NCBI GenBank assembly: GCA_001515185.1
Contig: LQHI01000062.1
Span: 1-36,183, forward strand
Direction: 5' to 3'
Source: Hadesarchaea archaeon DG-33
GTDB taxonomy: Archaea > Hadarchaeota > Hadarchaeia > Hadarchaeales > Hadarchaeaceae
DNA length: 36,183 bases
Of this stretch, positions 24,216 through 30,843 are shown in pieces. Each line of letters opens with the position of its first letter. Positions within the stretch are counted from its first letter, which is position 1. Below the pieces are notes generated by a model that was not told the origin of the DNA, searched no databases, and was given only the letters and a program-made list of their open reading frames with translations. The translations under genes and the position numbers were made by a program.

Positions 24216-24429
24216 GGTAGCGGGGAGTGGAAATTCCGAGAGAGGTTTTACGCCACTCTCTCTTGAACCACTGACCTCCGGGTCTCGCAGGAGCGCCAAA
24301 CTCACGGCTTGACGCCTTATGAGCTTCGCCCGTGGTTTTCCACGACCGGCGGGCACTCCATGCTGCCGTAGGGGCAGAGTAGTTTTCCTACTGCTGCTCT
24401 ACCCCGCTGCAGGTAGCTACCCCGCTACC
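24216..24429 (-). ncRNA. putative structured RNA or 5' leader element, class unknown
   Basis: GGTAGCGGGG (24216-24225) and CCCCGCTACC (24420-24429) are a perfect 10-base inverted repeat closing 194 bases. Inside on the minus strand are several stems: GGTAGC/GCTACC at the 5' end, AGTAG-GAAAA-CTACT, CGTGG-AAAA-CCACG, GACC-CGGA-GGTC and GAGAGAG/CTCTCTC. CATTTATC at 24459-24452 would start a minus transcript at about 24429, exactly at the stem. The element ends 14-44 bases before the start of the membrane-protein gene. I could not match it to tRNA, 5S, SRP, RNase P or a known riboswitch. A decayed IS200/IS605-type end is a possible alternative. Confidence 0.45.
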
Positions 24430-24520
24430 GTGAATTCGTCTGATTTTTCGGGATAAATGATTTGTGTTTCTAAAAGCAGCAAGTGCAATGCCGAGATTTT
24501 TTATCAATACAAAAGAACCC

Positions 24521-24595
24521 ACCGCCAACAAACAACCCAACTAAGTATCCTCTTTCAGCCGCGTCTAATTAGTGTATTCAATTTCTTTTGGCGGT
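24521..24595. repeat. 8-base inverted repeat in the same gap
   Basis: ACCGCCAA (24521-24528) and TTGGCGGT (24588-24595) are perfect inverted repeats with a 59-base A/T-rich loop. They lie upstream of the structured element on the minus strand and would be inside a long leader if transcription begins near 24608. Confidence 0.4.
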
Positions 24596-24631
24596 ACCCA
24601 CATTCACCCGCCGAGGCTTTGGGTGGAGTTC

Positions 24632-24639
24632 TTTATAAA
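24632..24639 (-). promoter_or_regulatory. possible TATA box for a long minus-strand leader
   Basis: TTTATAAA, a symmetric TATA element just beyond the stop of the 24652-25143 gene. On the minus strand it would start transcription near 24608 and give a leader of about 400 bases for the membrane-protein gene. No plus-strand gene lies close enough downstream to use it. Confidence 0.4.
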
Positions 24640-24651
24640 GAGAAAAACTCG

Positions 24652-25143
24652 CTACTGTTGGGGTCCTAGCTCAGCAGGTTTTAAGAATTTGCGCAGCAGG
24701 CCCCCCAGCACGGCGCCAACGCCGACAATGGCCACCAACATAAAAGCATAGAGAAACATGTCCCCATATAGCAGGAATAATACCTCTTCATGACTAGCCT
24801 GAGGAACTACGATATCAGAGACGCCTCGTGTGAAGAGGAGGAACATGTTCGCGAGGATAGGGCTGCAAATAATTAAAGTACCGTTCAACCCCCCAGCTCG
24901 AAATTGACTCCACCAGCCTCTGACCTCCCGAGCGAGCAAGTAGCCGGTAACCGCGCCACCTATAAAAAAGGTGAAGATCCCCCCTACAAAAAGTAAGCTG
25001 ACGCCCGCCCCGAATAAAAAGCCATAAAGTACGGGTCGTAGGTAAAGCCGTCGATCGAGTTTTCGGCCTAACAAGAATAACAAGACCCCTATGAGAACCA
25101 CTGCGACAACGCTATAGAGCAATCCAAATGTAAAGTCGTCCAT
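24652..25143 (-). CDS. hypothetical multi-pass membrane protein, 163 residues
   Basis: Not recognised with confidence. It has about five hydrophobic segments: near 4-26, 36-52, 53-70 (GGIFTFFIGGAVTGYLLA), 85-105 and 130-152. Glycine-rich stretches (GGAVTGYL, GAVLGGLLRK) recall small archaeal DUF5518-like membrane proteins. There are no Cys or His motifs and no catalytic signature. ATG at 25143 lies about 90 bases from sufC on the other strand. The neighbouring membrane protein downstream is on the same strand but 449 bases away, so the two are probably separate transcripts. Confidence 0.6.
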   Translation of the reverse strand: MDDFTFGLLYSVVAVVLIGVLLFLLGRKLDRRLYLRPVLYGFLFGAGVSLLFVGGIFTFFIGGAVTGYLLAREVRGWWSQFRAGGLNGTLIICSPILANMFLLFTRGVSDIVVPQASHEEVLFLLYGDMFLYAFMLVAIVGVGAVLGGLLRKFLKPAELGPQQ

Positions 25144-25233
25144 CGCTGCACCTTAAATCTTAGAGATTAATAAATGTGTCTTGGTGAGAAACTTTTAGGT
25201 TATCCCGAAGAGTGTTAAAATGGGGTTACGACC

Positions 25234-25959
25234 TTGAAGATGCTAAGGATAGAGAATCTAACTGTAGAAATCGCGGGAAAACGGGTGCTCGGAGGAGTTA
25301 ACCTAGAGGTACCCAAAGGGGAGATCCACGTTTTGCTCGGGCCCAACGGATCCGGGAAGACCTCGCTGATAACGTCAATTTTGGGCTTCCCGAGTTGCCA
25401 CATTCTATCTGGCAATATTCGTTTCAATGGCACTGACATCACCACCATGCCAACGGATGAGCGCGTGAAGCTAGGCATCGGGGTGGCCTTCCAAAACCCC
25501 CCGCAAATAAGAGGTGTCAAACTGGGCGATGTTTTGCGACACCTCACCAAGGGAAAAATCGATGAAGTAAAGCTGGCAGGAACTACAAATATTCCCGTGG
25601 ATTTTTTCGGCAGAGATTTGAATTTGGGATTCTCCGGAGGCGAGCTCAAGCGGACGGAGATTCTACAGTTGCTCGCCCAACGACCAGATTTTGCGATATT
25701 CGATGAGCCCGACTCAGGAGTAGATGTTGAGAATCTAGAGGTCATAGGCAAGGCAATCAACGAATTCCTCAAGAACCGATCTGGCCTGTTGATAACCCAC
25801 CTCGGCCACATCCTGCGCTACTTAAAAGTGGACAAAGCCCATGTGATGTTTTATGGAACGATCGCCTGCTCTGGAAAGCCGACCAATATTATCAACCGAA
25901 TCATGAAAAAAGGCTACAAGTGGTGTGAGCGATGCCCAAAGGTAAAAAAACTACGCTGA
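25234..25959 (+). CDS. sufC: Fe-S cluster assembly ATPase SufC
   Basis: ABC-type ATPase that energises cluster assembly on the SufB scaffold in the cytoplasm. The 241-residue protein has Walker A GPNGSGKTS (36-44), AFQNPP (Q-loop), LGFSGGELKRTEIL (ABC signature), FAIFDEPDSGVD (Walker B and D-loop) and LLITHLGHIL (H-loop). Two starts are possible: TTG at 25234 and ATG at 25240. It overlaps sufB by 28 bases. SufC alone with one SufB-type partner, without SufD, SufS or SufU, matches the minimal two-gene archaeal systems. Confidence 0.95.
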   Translation: MKMLRIENLTVEIAGKRVLGGVNLEVPKGEIHVLLGPNGSGKTSLITSILGFPSCHILSGNIRFNGTDITTMPTDERVKLGIGVAFQNPPQIRGVKLGDVLRHLTKGKIDEVKLAGTTNIPVDFFGRDLNLGFSGGELKRTEILQLLAQRPDFAIFDEPDSGVDVENLEVIGKAINEFLKNRSGLLITHLGHILRYLKVDKAHVMFYGTIACSGKPTNIINRIMKKGYKWCERCPKVKKLR

Positions 25960-27155
25960 AGGCGATCGAAAAGCCAGCGGCGTTTGGGCCTGACTTAGAT
26001 GTGGAGGCTTTCAAAAGAGAAACTTCCTATTGGCCCGCATGTAAGATTTCGACGCTGCCCCGAGATATAGCCCAAAGAGCATTGAGCGTTGGCATTAGTA
26101 CTGAGGAAAAGGAAAGAGCGGGCACATATTTTCAAATAGATCACTCTGCGATTCTTCAAACAATTCGAGAAACTTTCAGCGGAAAAGCTGAGATAATGAG
26201 CACCAAAAAAGCCCTCAAAAAATACCGCTGGGCCAAGGAGTACTGGTGGGAAATTGTTGACGCCAATACCGACAAATTCACCGCTTTAGCCAAGCTAAAG
26301 TGGGACCAAGGCTATTTCATCCGAGTGTTGGAAGGCCAAAAAATCACTATCCCCCTGCAAGCGTGCCTTTTCATCTCGAAAGACAATTTCAACCAAAACG
26401 TTCACAACTTGATAATAGCAGAACCCAACTCGGAAGCTCAGATAATAACTGGCTGCACGGTCCACCCAAACGTTCAAAGCGGTCTGCATGTGGGCATTTC
26501 CGAATTTTACGTGCAGAAAAACGCGAAGCTCACTTTCACCATGATTCACAACTGGGCCCAAAATTTCAATGTTCGACCTCGAACCGCGGCCCTCGTGGAC
26601 GATGATGCAACATTTGTGAGCAATTACATGTGTATGAAACCGGTGAAAAGCCTTCAAATGTACCCTGTTGCTTACTGCAAGGGAGCTAACTCGAGAGTCA
26701 GATTCAATACAATCCTACACGGGAACCAAAATTCCCATTTAGATGTGGGCTCGAAAGTGGTCCTCCAAGGCAAAGGGAGCAGGGGGGAAATCATCACGCG
26801 GGCGATAGCCTCGGACAACGCACAGATAAATGCCCGTGGGCTATTGGTTGGGGAACATGAGGACAGCAAGGCGCATCTTGAATGCAGGGGACTTTTGCTC
26901 TCTGATGAAGCCTACATTCACGCGATTCCGGAGTTGGTAGGGAACGTGAAGGGGACCGAGCTTTCACATGAGGCTGCTGTAGGAAAGATAGCGGAAGAGC
27001 AGATTCAGTACTTGATGGCGAGGGGTTTCTCGCAGACTGAGGCCGAATCGCTGATTATCCGAGGGTTCATGGATATTAACATCTTCGGACTTCCAGATGC
27101 CCTAAAAAGGGATGTCAAGCGGATGATAGATGCAACCTTCGGTGGAGCTTTGTAA
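25932..27155 (+). CDS. sufB: Fe-S cluster scaffold SufB (minimal SufBC system)
   Basis: Scaffold on which Fe-S clusters form, binding SufC. The 407-residue protein has a right-handed parallel beta-helix core (about 140-320). Its C-terminal end keeps the residues known from E. coli SufB: the Cys of AHLECRGLLLSD (equivalent of Cys405) and the His-Glu of ELSHEAAVGKI, followed by YLMARGFSQTEAESLIIRGF. It is shorter than bacterial SufB (about 490), as archaeal forms are. The start overlaps sufC by 28 bases. A SufB homodimer with SufC is likely because no sufD is present here. Confidence 0.93.
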   Translation: MPKGKKTTLKAIEKPAAFGPDLDVEAFKRETSYWPACKISTLPRDIAQRALSVGISTEEKERAGTYFQIDHSAILQTIRETFSGKAEIMSTKKALKKYRWAKEYWWEIVDANTDKFTALAKLKWDQGYFIRVLEGQKITIPLQACLFISKDNFNQNVHNLIIAEPNSEAQIITGCTVHPNVQSGLHVGISEFYVQKNAKLTFTMIHNWAQNFNVRPRTAALVDDDATFVSNYMCMKPVKSLQMYPVAYCKGANSRVRFNTILHGNQNSHLDVGSKVVLQGKGSRGEIITRAIASDNAQINARGLLVGEHEDSKAHLECRGLLLSDEAYIHAIPELVGNVKGTELSHEAAVGKIAEEQIQYLMARGFSQTEAESLIIRGFMDINIFGLPDALKRDVKRMIDATFGGAL

Positions 27156-27165
27156 GGTGGGGTGA

Positions 27166-27177
27166 AAAATATAAAAG
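27166..27177 (+). promoter_or_regulatory. TATA box for mvhD
   Basis: AAAATATAAAAG just past the sufB stop, with a transcript start expected near 27198. This places the GTG at 27199 at the mRNA end and supports ATG 27220 with its AAGGTGGAT site as the mvhD start. Confidence 0.5.
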
Positions 27178-27219
27178 TCAAAATTCTTAACTACACAGGT
27201 GACCTTGAAGGTGGATAAC

Positions 27220-27663
27220 ATGGTCGGATTTGAACCAAAAATCATCGTTTTTCTTTGCAATTTCTGCTCCTACGCTGCAGCTGACCTCGCTGGAACGAGT
27301 CGCATGCGTTATCCGCCTAGCGTCTACATCATCAGGCTGATGTGCACTGGGCGGCTAGATCCCGTTCACATTCTAGAAACTTTTAAACGAGGTGCGGATG
27401 GGGTGTTGGTCGCTGGATGCCACTTCGGAGACTGTCATTTCATCTCTGGAAACTACAAGGCTCAGCGGAGAGTTGCCCTGCTCAAGCGAATACTAGAGCA
27501 GTTAGGGGTAGAACCGGGGAGGCTCAAGTTCGAAACAATGTCAGCTGGAGAGGCTGAACGGTTCGTTAAAACTGTTACGGGATTTGTTGATGAGATTACA
27601 AAGTTGGGGCCTTGTAAAGTATCGACCCAAGTTTCTGAAAAAGTTTCATCACCAAGCCACTGA
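27220..27663 (+). CDS. mvhD: F420-non-reducing hydrogenase iron-sulfur subunit D (MvhD-like)
   Basis: Small [2Fe-2S] protein that passes electrons from the hydrogenase to HdrA in Mvh-Hdr complexes. The 147-residue form has the PF02662 pattern: LCNFCSYAAADLAG (Cys13, Cys16), RYPPSVYIIRLMCTGR (Cys42) and VAGCHFGDCHFISGN (Cys67, Cys72), i.e. five conserved Cys. The frame extends upstream to GTG 27199, but ATG 27220 after AAGGTGGAT is better. It stands apart from mvhA and mvhG, on the other strand and beyond a protease gene, unlike the methanogen mvhDGA order. The C-terminal tail (KVSTQVSEKVSSPSH) is not conserved. Confidence 0.92.
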   Translation: MVGFEPKIIVFLCNFCSYAAADLAGTSRMRYPPSVYIIRLMCTGRLDPVHILETFKRGADGVLVAGCHFGDCHFISGNYKAQRRVALLKRILEQLGVEPGRLKFETMSAGEAERFVKTVTGFVDEITKLGPCKVSTQVSEKVSSPSH

Positions 27664-27717
27664 TATTGAGTTATGAAAAAGCAATTCGAAGTTCAAAAGT
27701 ACGATGCATTATTTCTT

Positions 27718-28215
27718 TTAGGGGAGAACTCTCGACAAAAAACTTGATAAGCGCTCAACGGTTCCTTCCAATTCTTTTGTAAAACCTTCTCCAAAACTAG
27801 TGTCCTTTGGTTGCACGGCGAGCAAAGCGACCTTAGCACCAGTTGCCTCCGTTAGGAATTCTCGAAATATCTGATGAGTTAGAGCGTGAGTCAATACCGC
27901 TGGCCACGAGATCCGATTTAGTTCAATCAACCTTGAAGAACCAGGTTCTAGGCCTAGTTGAGCCGCGTTGACAAGTAGTATGTGGGTTGGCTTGAAGTGA
28001 ATAATCGGTTCTAAAAAATTCTCAGGGGACATTTCACACTCTATTAAATGAACCGATCGCGAAACTTTCCCTCGTAGTTTTTTCACGATTCCAACCCCTA
28101 TGAAATCATCTTTTCGAATCGAGCTTCCAATACCTGCGATGACAACCCTTCGGGCATCTAGAAGCCACTTCCTGAGTTTCTCGTTGAAATCATTTTGGAT
28201 CGCATATTTTTCCAT
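27718..28215 (-). CDS. NiFe hydrogenase maturation protease (M52, HycI/FrhD-like)
   Basis: Cuts the C-terminal tail of the large subunit once nickel is in place. The 165-residue protein has the front motif VIAGIGSSIRKDDFIG (family GxGNxxxxDDGxG; Asp36/Asp37), a middle HILLVNAAQLGLEPG and a histidine region LTHALTHQ (His110, His114). In the family the middle motif normally reads DA, where Asp is a nickel ligand; here it is Asn83. It may still function with another ligand set. It lies 53 bases after mvhA on the same strand, the place expected for the specific peptidase. Confidence 0.85.
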   Translation of the reverse strand: MEKYAIQNDFNEKLRKWLLDARRVVIAGIGSSIRKDDFIGVGIVKKLRGKVSRSVHLIECEMSPENFLEPIIHFKPTHILLVNAAQLGLEPGSSRLIELNRISWPAVLTHALTHQIFREFLTEATGAKVALLAVQPKDTSFGEGFTKELEGTVERLSSFLSRVLP

Positions 28216-28268
28216 TTGACTTCCCCGTTGGGATAGTTCGCTAACTTATGCGACACAAAAAGATATCC

Positions 28269-29756
28269 CTAAAAGTGTTTAAAGCCAAGAGGTTCTCTCA
28301 CAACGGTTTTTATTAAACTCCGACTATCATCGTATATTTTTATTTCAAGGGGCAAATCGCCTATGTGGCAGTGAGAGGCGCATGCTATACATGGATCATA
28401 AGCTCTCAAAGCCATCTCCACCATGTTTAGTAGCCCCTCGCTTACTTCTTTACCATGGATGAGCCCCTTCGCTGCATCCCTTACGGACATGCAGATGGAT
28501 GGATTGTTGCTGGTTGTAGGGACTATCAGATTTACCTTTTCGGTCAGGCCCTCTTCGTTAAGATTGTAATGGTGGATTAATGTGCCCCTCGCCGCTTCGA
28601 CTATTCCGATTCCTTCTCCCGGGGCACCTGGCTCGTTTCGAATTTCCTTGCTCGTTATCTCTTCGTCTTGACTGAGATCTAGGCATCTTTCGGCCGCATA
28701 AAGTATTTCTATCAGCCTAGCCCAGTGGAACGCGAGAGTTGAGTGAACGGGCTTCCCGCCTAGGGTTTCGTACATCCTCTCATACTCTTGCTGGGCTAGG
28801 GGGGTTGCCATACCATCCGCGGCGTTCAGTCTGGCCAAGGGACCAACTCTGTAAACCCCACTGCTAGGTCCATCCCTCAAGCCTTTCCATCCGATTTTTT
28901 TGAGATAAGGCAGTTTTACGTAACTCCATTCCTCAACGTGCTCCTCGATGATGTCCAAGTACTCGGATGGATCAAACTTCACGAACTCTTGGCCCCCGGG
29001 ATTAACCACACGTATTTTGCCATCGTAAAAGTTGACCTTGTTGTTTGGGTCTACTAGCCCCATGTAATAGGTCTTTAAAGTGTAAGCGTCACTCATAATC
29101 AGATCAACATATTTCTCATTTTTCAATACAACATCGTCGAATAACTTCAAGCTAAACTTGGCAAATTCAATGTAGGACTTCGCTATCTTTTCGATTTCTT
29201 TCCTTTCTTCCTCCGTCAACGGCTTGGACATGCCCCCCGGAAGCCCGCAAACCGGGTGGGTCGCCTTTCCACCGATTATCTCGGTGATTTTTTGTCCGTA
29301 AGCCCGATGCTTTATCACTTCCTTGGCGACGTTTAAGCCGACCTTTTTGATCATACCGAAAATGTTTCTTTCCTCAGGGGGGGCATCGGGCCCCACAACG
29401 AAGTCCGGCGCAGCTAGGAAGTAGAAGTGGAGGATGTGATCGTACATGAAGTAGCCGCTGTACATGAGCTCCCGAAGTTTTTTCGCAGCTGGAGGGGGAT
29501 CCACACAAAACGCCGTATCCAAAGCTTTCGTAGAAGCGAGATGATGGGCAACTGGACATACCCCGCAAATTCTTGAGAGCAGTTGTGGGAGATCTTCAGC
29601 TTTCCTTCCCTCACAGAATCTTTCAAAACCCCTGAGTTCAGGGATCTGTAAATAGGCGTTTTTCACTTCCCCTTTCTCATCTTGAAATATCACTATTTTT
29701 GCATGACCCTCAAGCCTCGTAACGGGCTCTATGCTTATTGTCTTAAATCCGCTCAT
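28269..29756 (-). CDS. mvhA: NiFe hydrogenase large subunit (MvhA-like, group 3)
   Basis: Catalytic subunit that splits or makes hydrogen at the NiFe centre. The 495-residue protein has EPVTRLEGH near residue 10-18, the L1 motif RICGVCPVAHH (Cys64, Cys67) and the L2 motif DPCIACASH (Cys456, Cys459, His462). The 33 residues after His462 are the expected maturation tail, to be removed by the protease next door. Length and motif match F420-non-reducing (Mvh) hydrogenases. The start overlaps the mvhG stop by four bases. A sulfhydrogenase-like role is possible, but the paired HdrA genes favour Mvh. Confidence 0.95.
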   Translation of the reverse strand: MSGFKTISIEPVTRLEGHAKIVIFQDEKGEVKNAYLQIPELRGFERFCEGRKAEDLPQLLSRICGVCPVAHHLASTKALDTAFCVDPPPAAKKLRELMYSGYFMYDHILHFYFLAAPDFVVGPDAPPEERNIFGMIKKVGLNVAKEVIKHRAYGQKITEIIGGKATHPVCGLPGGMSKPLTEEERKEIEKIAKSYIEFAKFSLKLFDDVVLKNEKYVDLIMSDAYTLKTYYMGLVDPNNKVNFYDGKIRVVNPGGQEFVKFDPSEYLDIIEEHVEEWSYVKLPYLKKIGWKGLRDGPSSGVYRVGPLARLNAADGMATPLAQQEYERMYETLGGKPVHSTLAFHWARLIEILYAAERCLDLSQDEEITSKEIRNEPGAPGEGIGIVEAARGTLIHHYNLNEEGLTEKVNLIVPTTSNNPSICMSVRDAAKGLIHGKEVSEGLLNMVEMALRAYDPCIACASHCHIGDLPLEIKIYDDSRSLIKTVVREPLGFKHF

Positions 29757-30745
29757 TTCCGAATCCTCCTTCGGATGAGGGCTGCCGGCAGCGAGTACCA
29801 GTAAAAAGTCCCTAGGGGATCTTTGATTTGGTTGATCAATTTTTCGGCATCATATGATTCTCCTTTTTCCTCATCCAATCCGAGGATCGAAGAGAGAGCA
29901 CTTATCATGGACGCTCCCTGCTCGATTTCATTGGGACATGGACCCCCGCATCCTGTACAAGGCATATTCGCGTTGATGCATCGTGCCTCGCACCCTCCAC
30001 GGGTTGCAGGCCCCATGCATATTATCCCTTGCTCCAAAAAGCATTTTTCCGGATCCGGCGTGATTTCGTGTACCCGATATAACTTGGAGATACCCTTCTC
30101 TTTTTTTTCCCTCGGGCATTCATCGCAAACCGATTTCTCGGGAGCTAACACCGAACCTTTCGCGGGCAACTCATTTTTGGCTATGGCTTCCACGGCTTTC
30201 ACTATCAAGTTTGGGTGCGGAGGACAACCGGGGATGTAGTAGTCCACCTCCACGGTTTGATCTAGCGTCCTCACAGTATCATAAAACTCGGGCAGGGTTA
30301 GTTCCCCGCATTCGACTTTAACAGCAGTTTTAGGGGTTGTGATATCAGGATTTTTTGTTGATGGAGTTCGAATGTATACCTTCTCGAAAATCTCTTTTTT
30401 GTTCGAAATGTTCGCAAGACCTGGAACGCCACCTAGGTGAGCGCAGGCGCCAAACGCTATCAAAAGCTTTGACTTCCGCCTCAGAAGTTTGGCCATGTGT
30501 TCTTGCTCTTCAGTCCTGACCGAACCATTAAAGAAACAGACGTCTATGCTCTTGTCCGGCATCGCGTCTACGTCCTTGTACTTGACGTCCATAGCAACAG
30601 GCCAAAAGACCACCTCAGCGATGGTAACCACATCCAGAATCTTCTCGTTTATATCGAGAACCGCGATCTCACAGCCTCCACAACTGCCAGCCCAGTAGAA
30701 GGCAAATTTCAACTTTTTTGGTTCCTCACTCCTTATTTTTTTCAA
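29753..30745 (-). CDS. mvhG: NiFe hydrogenase small subunit (MvhG-like)
   Basis: Electron-transfer subunit with three [4Fe-4S] clusters. The 330-residue protein has the proximal-cluster cysteines in WAGSCGGCEIAVLD (Cys22, Cys25), GACAHLGG and PGCPPHP. More clusters sit in a C-terminal Cys-rich part (CDECPREKKEK, CFLEQGIICMG, GGCEARC, MPCTGCGGPCP). No twin-arginine signal is present, so the enzyme is cytoplasmic. The start is TTG at 30745, supported by GAGGTGG five bases ahead. It shares a divergent promoter region with hdrA. Confidence 0.94.
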   Translation of the reverse strand: MKKIRSEEPKKLKFAFYWAGSCGGCEIAVLDINEKILDVVTIAEVVFWPVAMDVKYKDVDAMPDKSIDVCFFNGSVRTEEQEHMAKLLRRKSKLLIAFGACAHLGGVPGLANISNKKEIFEKVYIRTPSTKNPDITTPKTAVKVECGELTLPEFYDTVRTLDQTVEVDYYIPGCPPHPNLIVKAVEAIAKNELPAKGSVLAPEKSVCDECPREKKEKGISKLYRVHEITPDPEKCFLEQGIICMGPATRGGCEARCINANMPCTGCGGPCPNEIEQGASMISALSSILGLDEEKGESYDAEKLINQIKDPLGTFYWYSLPAALIRRRIRK

Positions 30746-30776
30746 ACGGCCACCTCAACCTTTTAGTCAGGACGAC

Positions 30777-30783
30777 TTTTAAA
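30777..30783. promoter_or_regulatory. symmetric TATA element between mvhG and hdrA
   Basis: TTTTAAA lies in the 98-base divergent gap. Read on the minus strand (TTTAAAA) it would start an mvhG transcript near 30753. Read on the plus strand it would start hdrA near 30806. A second candidate for hdrA is AGATTAAATC near 30806-30815. Shared use would coordinate hydrogenase and Hdr expression. Confidence 0.4.
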
Positions 30784-30843
30784 CCATGATGGTAATAAGT
30801 AAAAAGATTAAATCAAGGTGGAATTCACTACTAGCGTGATTTC

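Noticed and set aside
24216..24429. Structured element as tRNA, 5S, SRP RNA or RNase P RNA
   Set aside because: No complete cloverleaf or T-arm, no RNase P GAGGAAAGTC-like core, and no SRP helix 8 asymmetric loop (only a loose CCGGAGG resemblance). Kept as an unclassified element.
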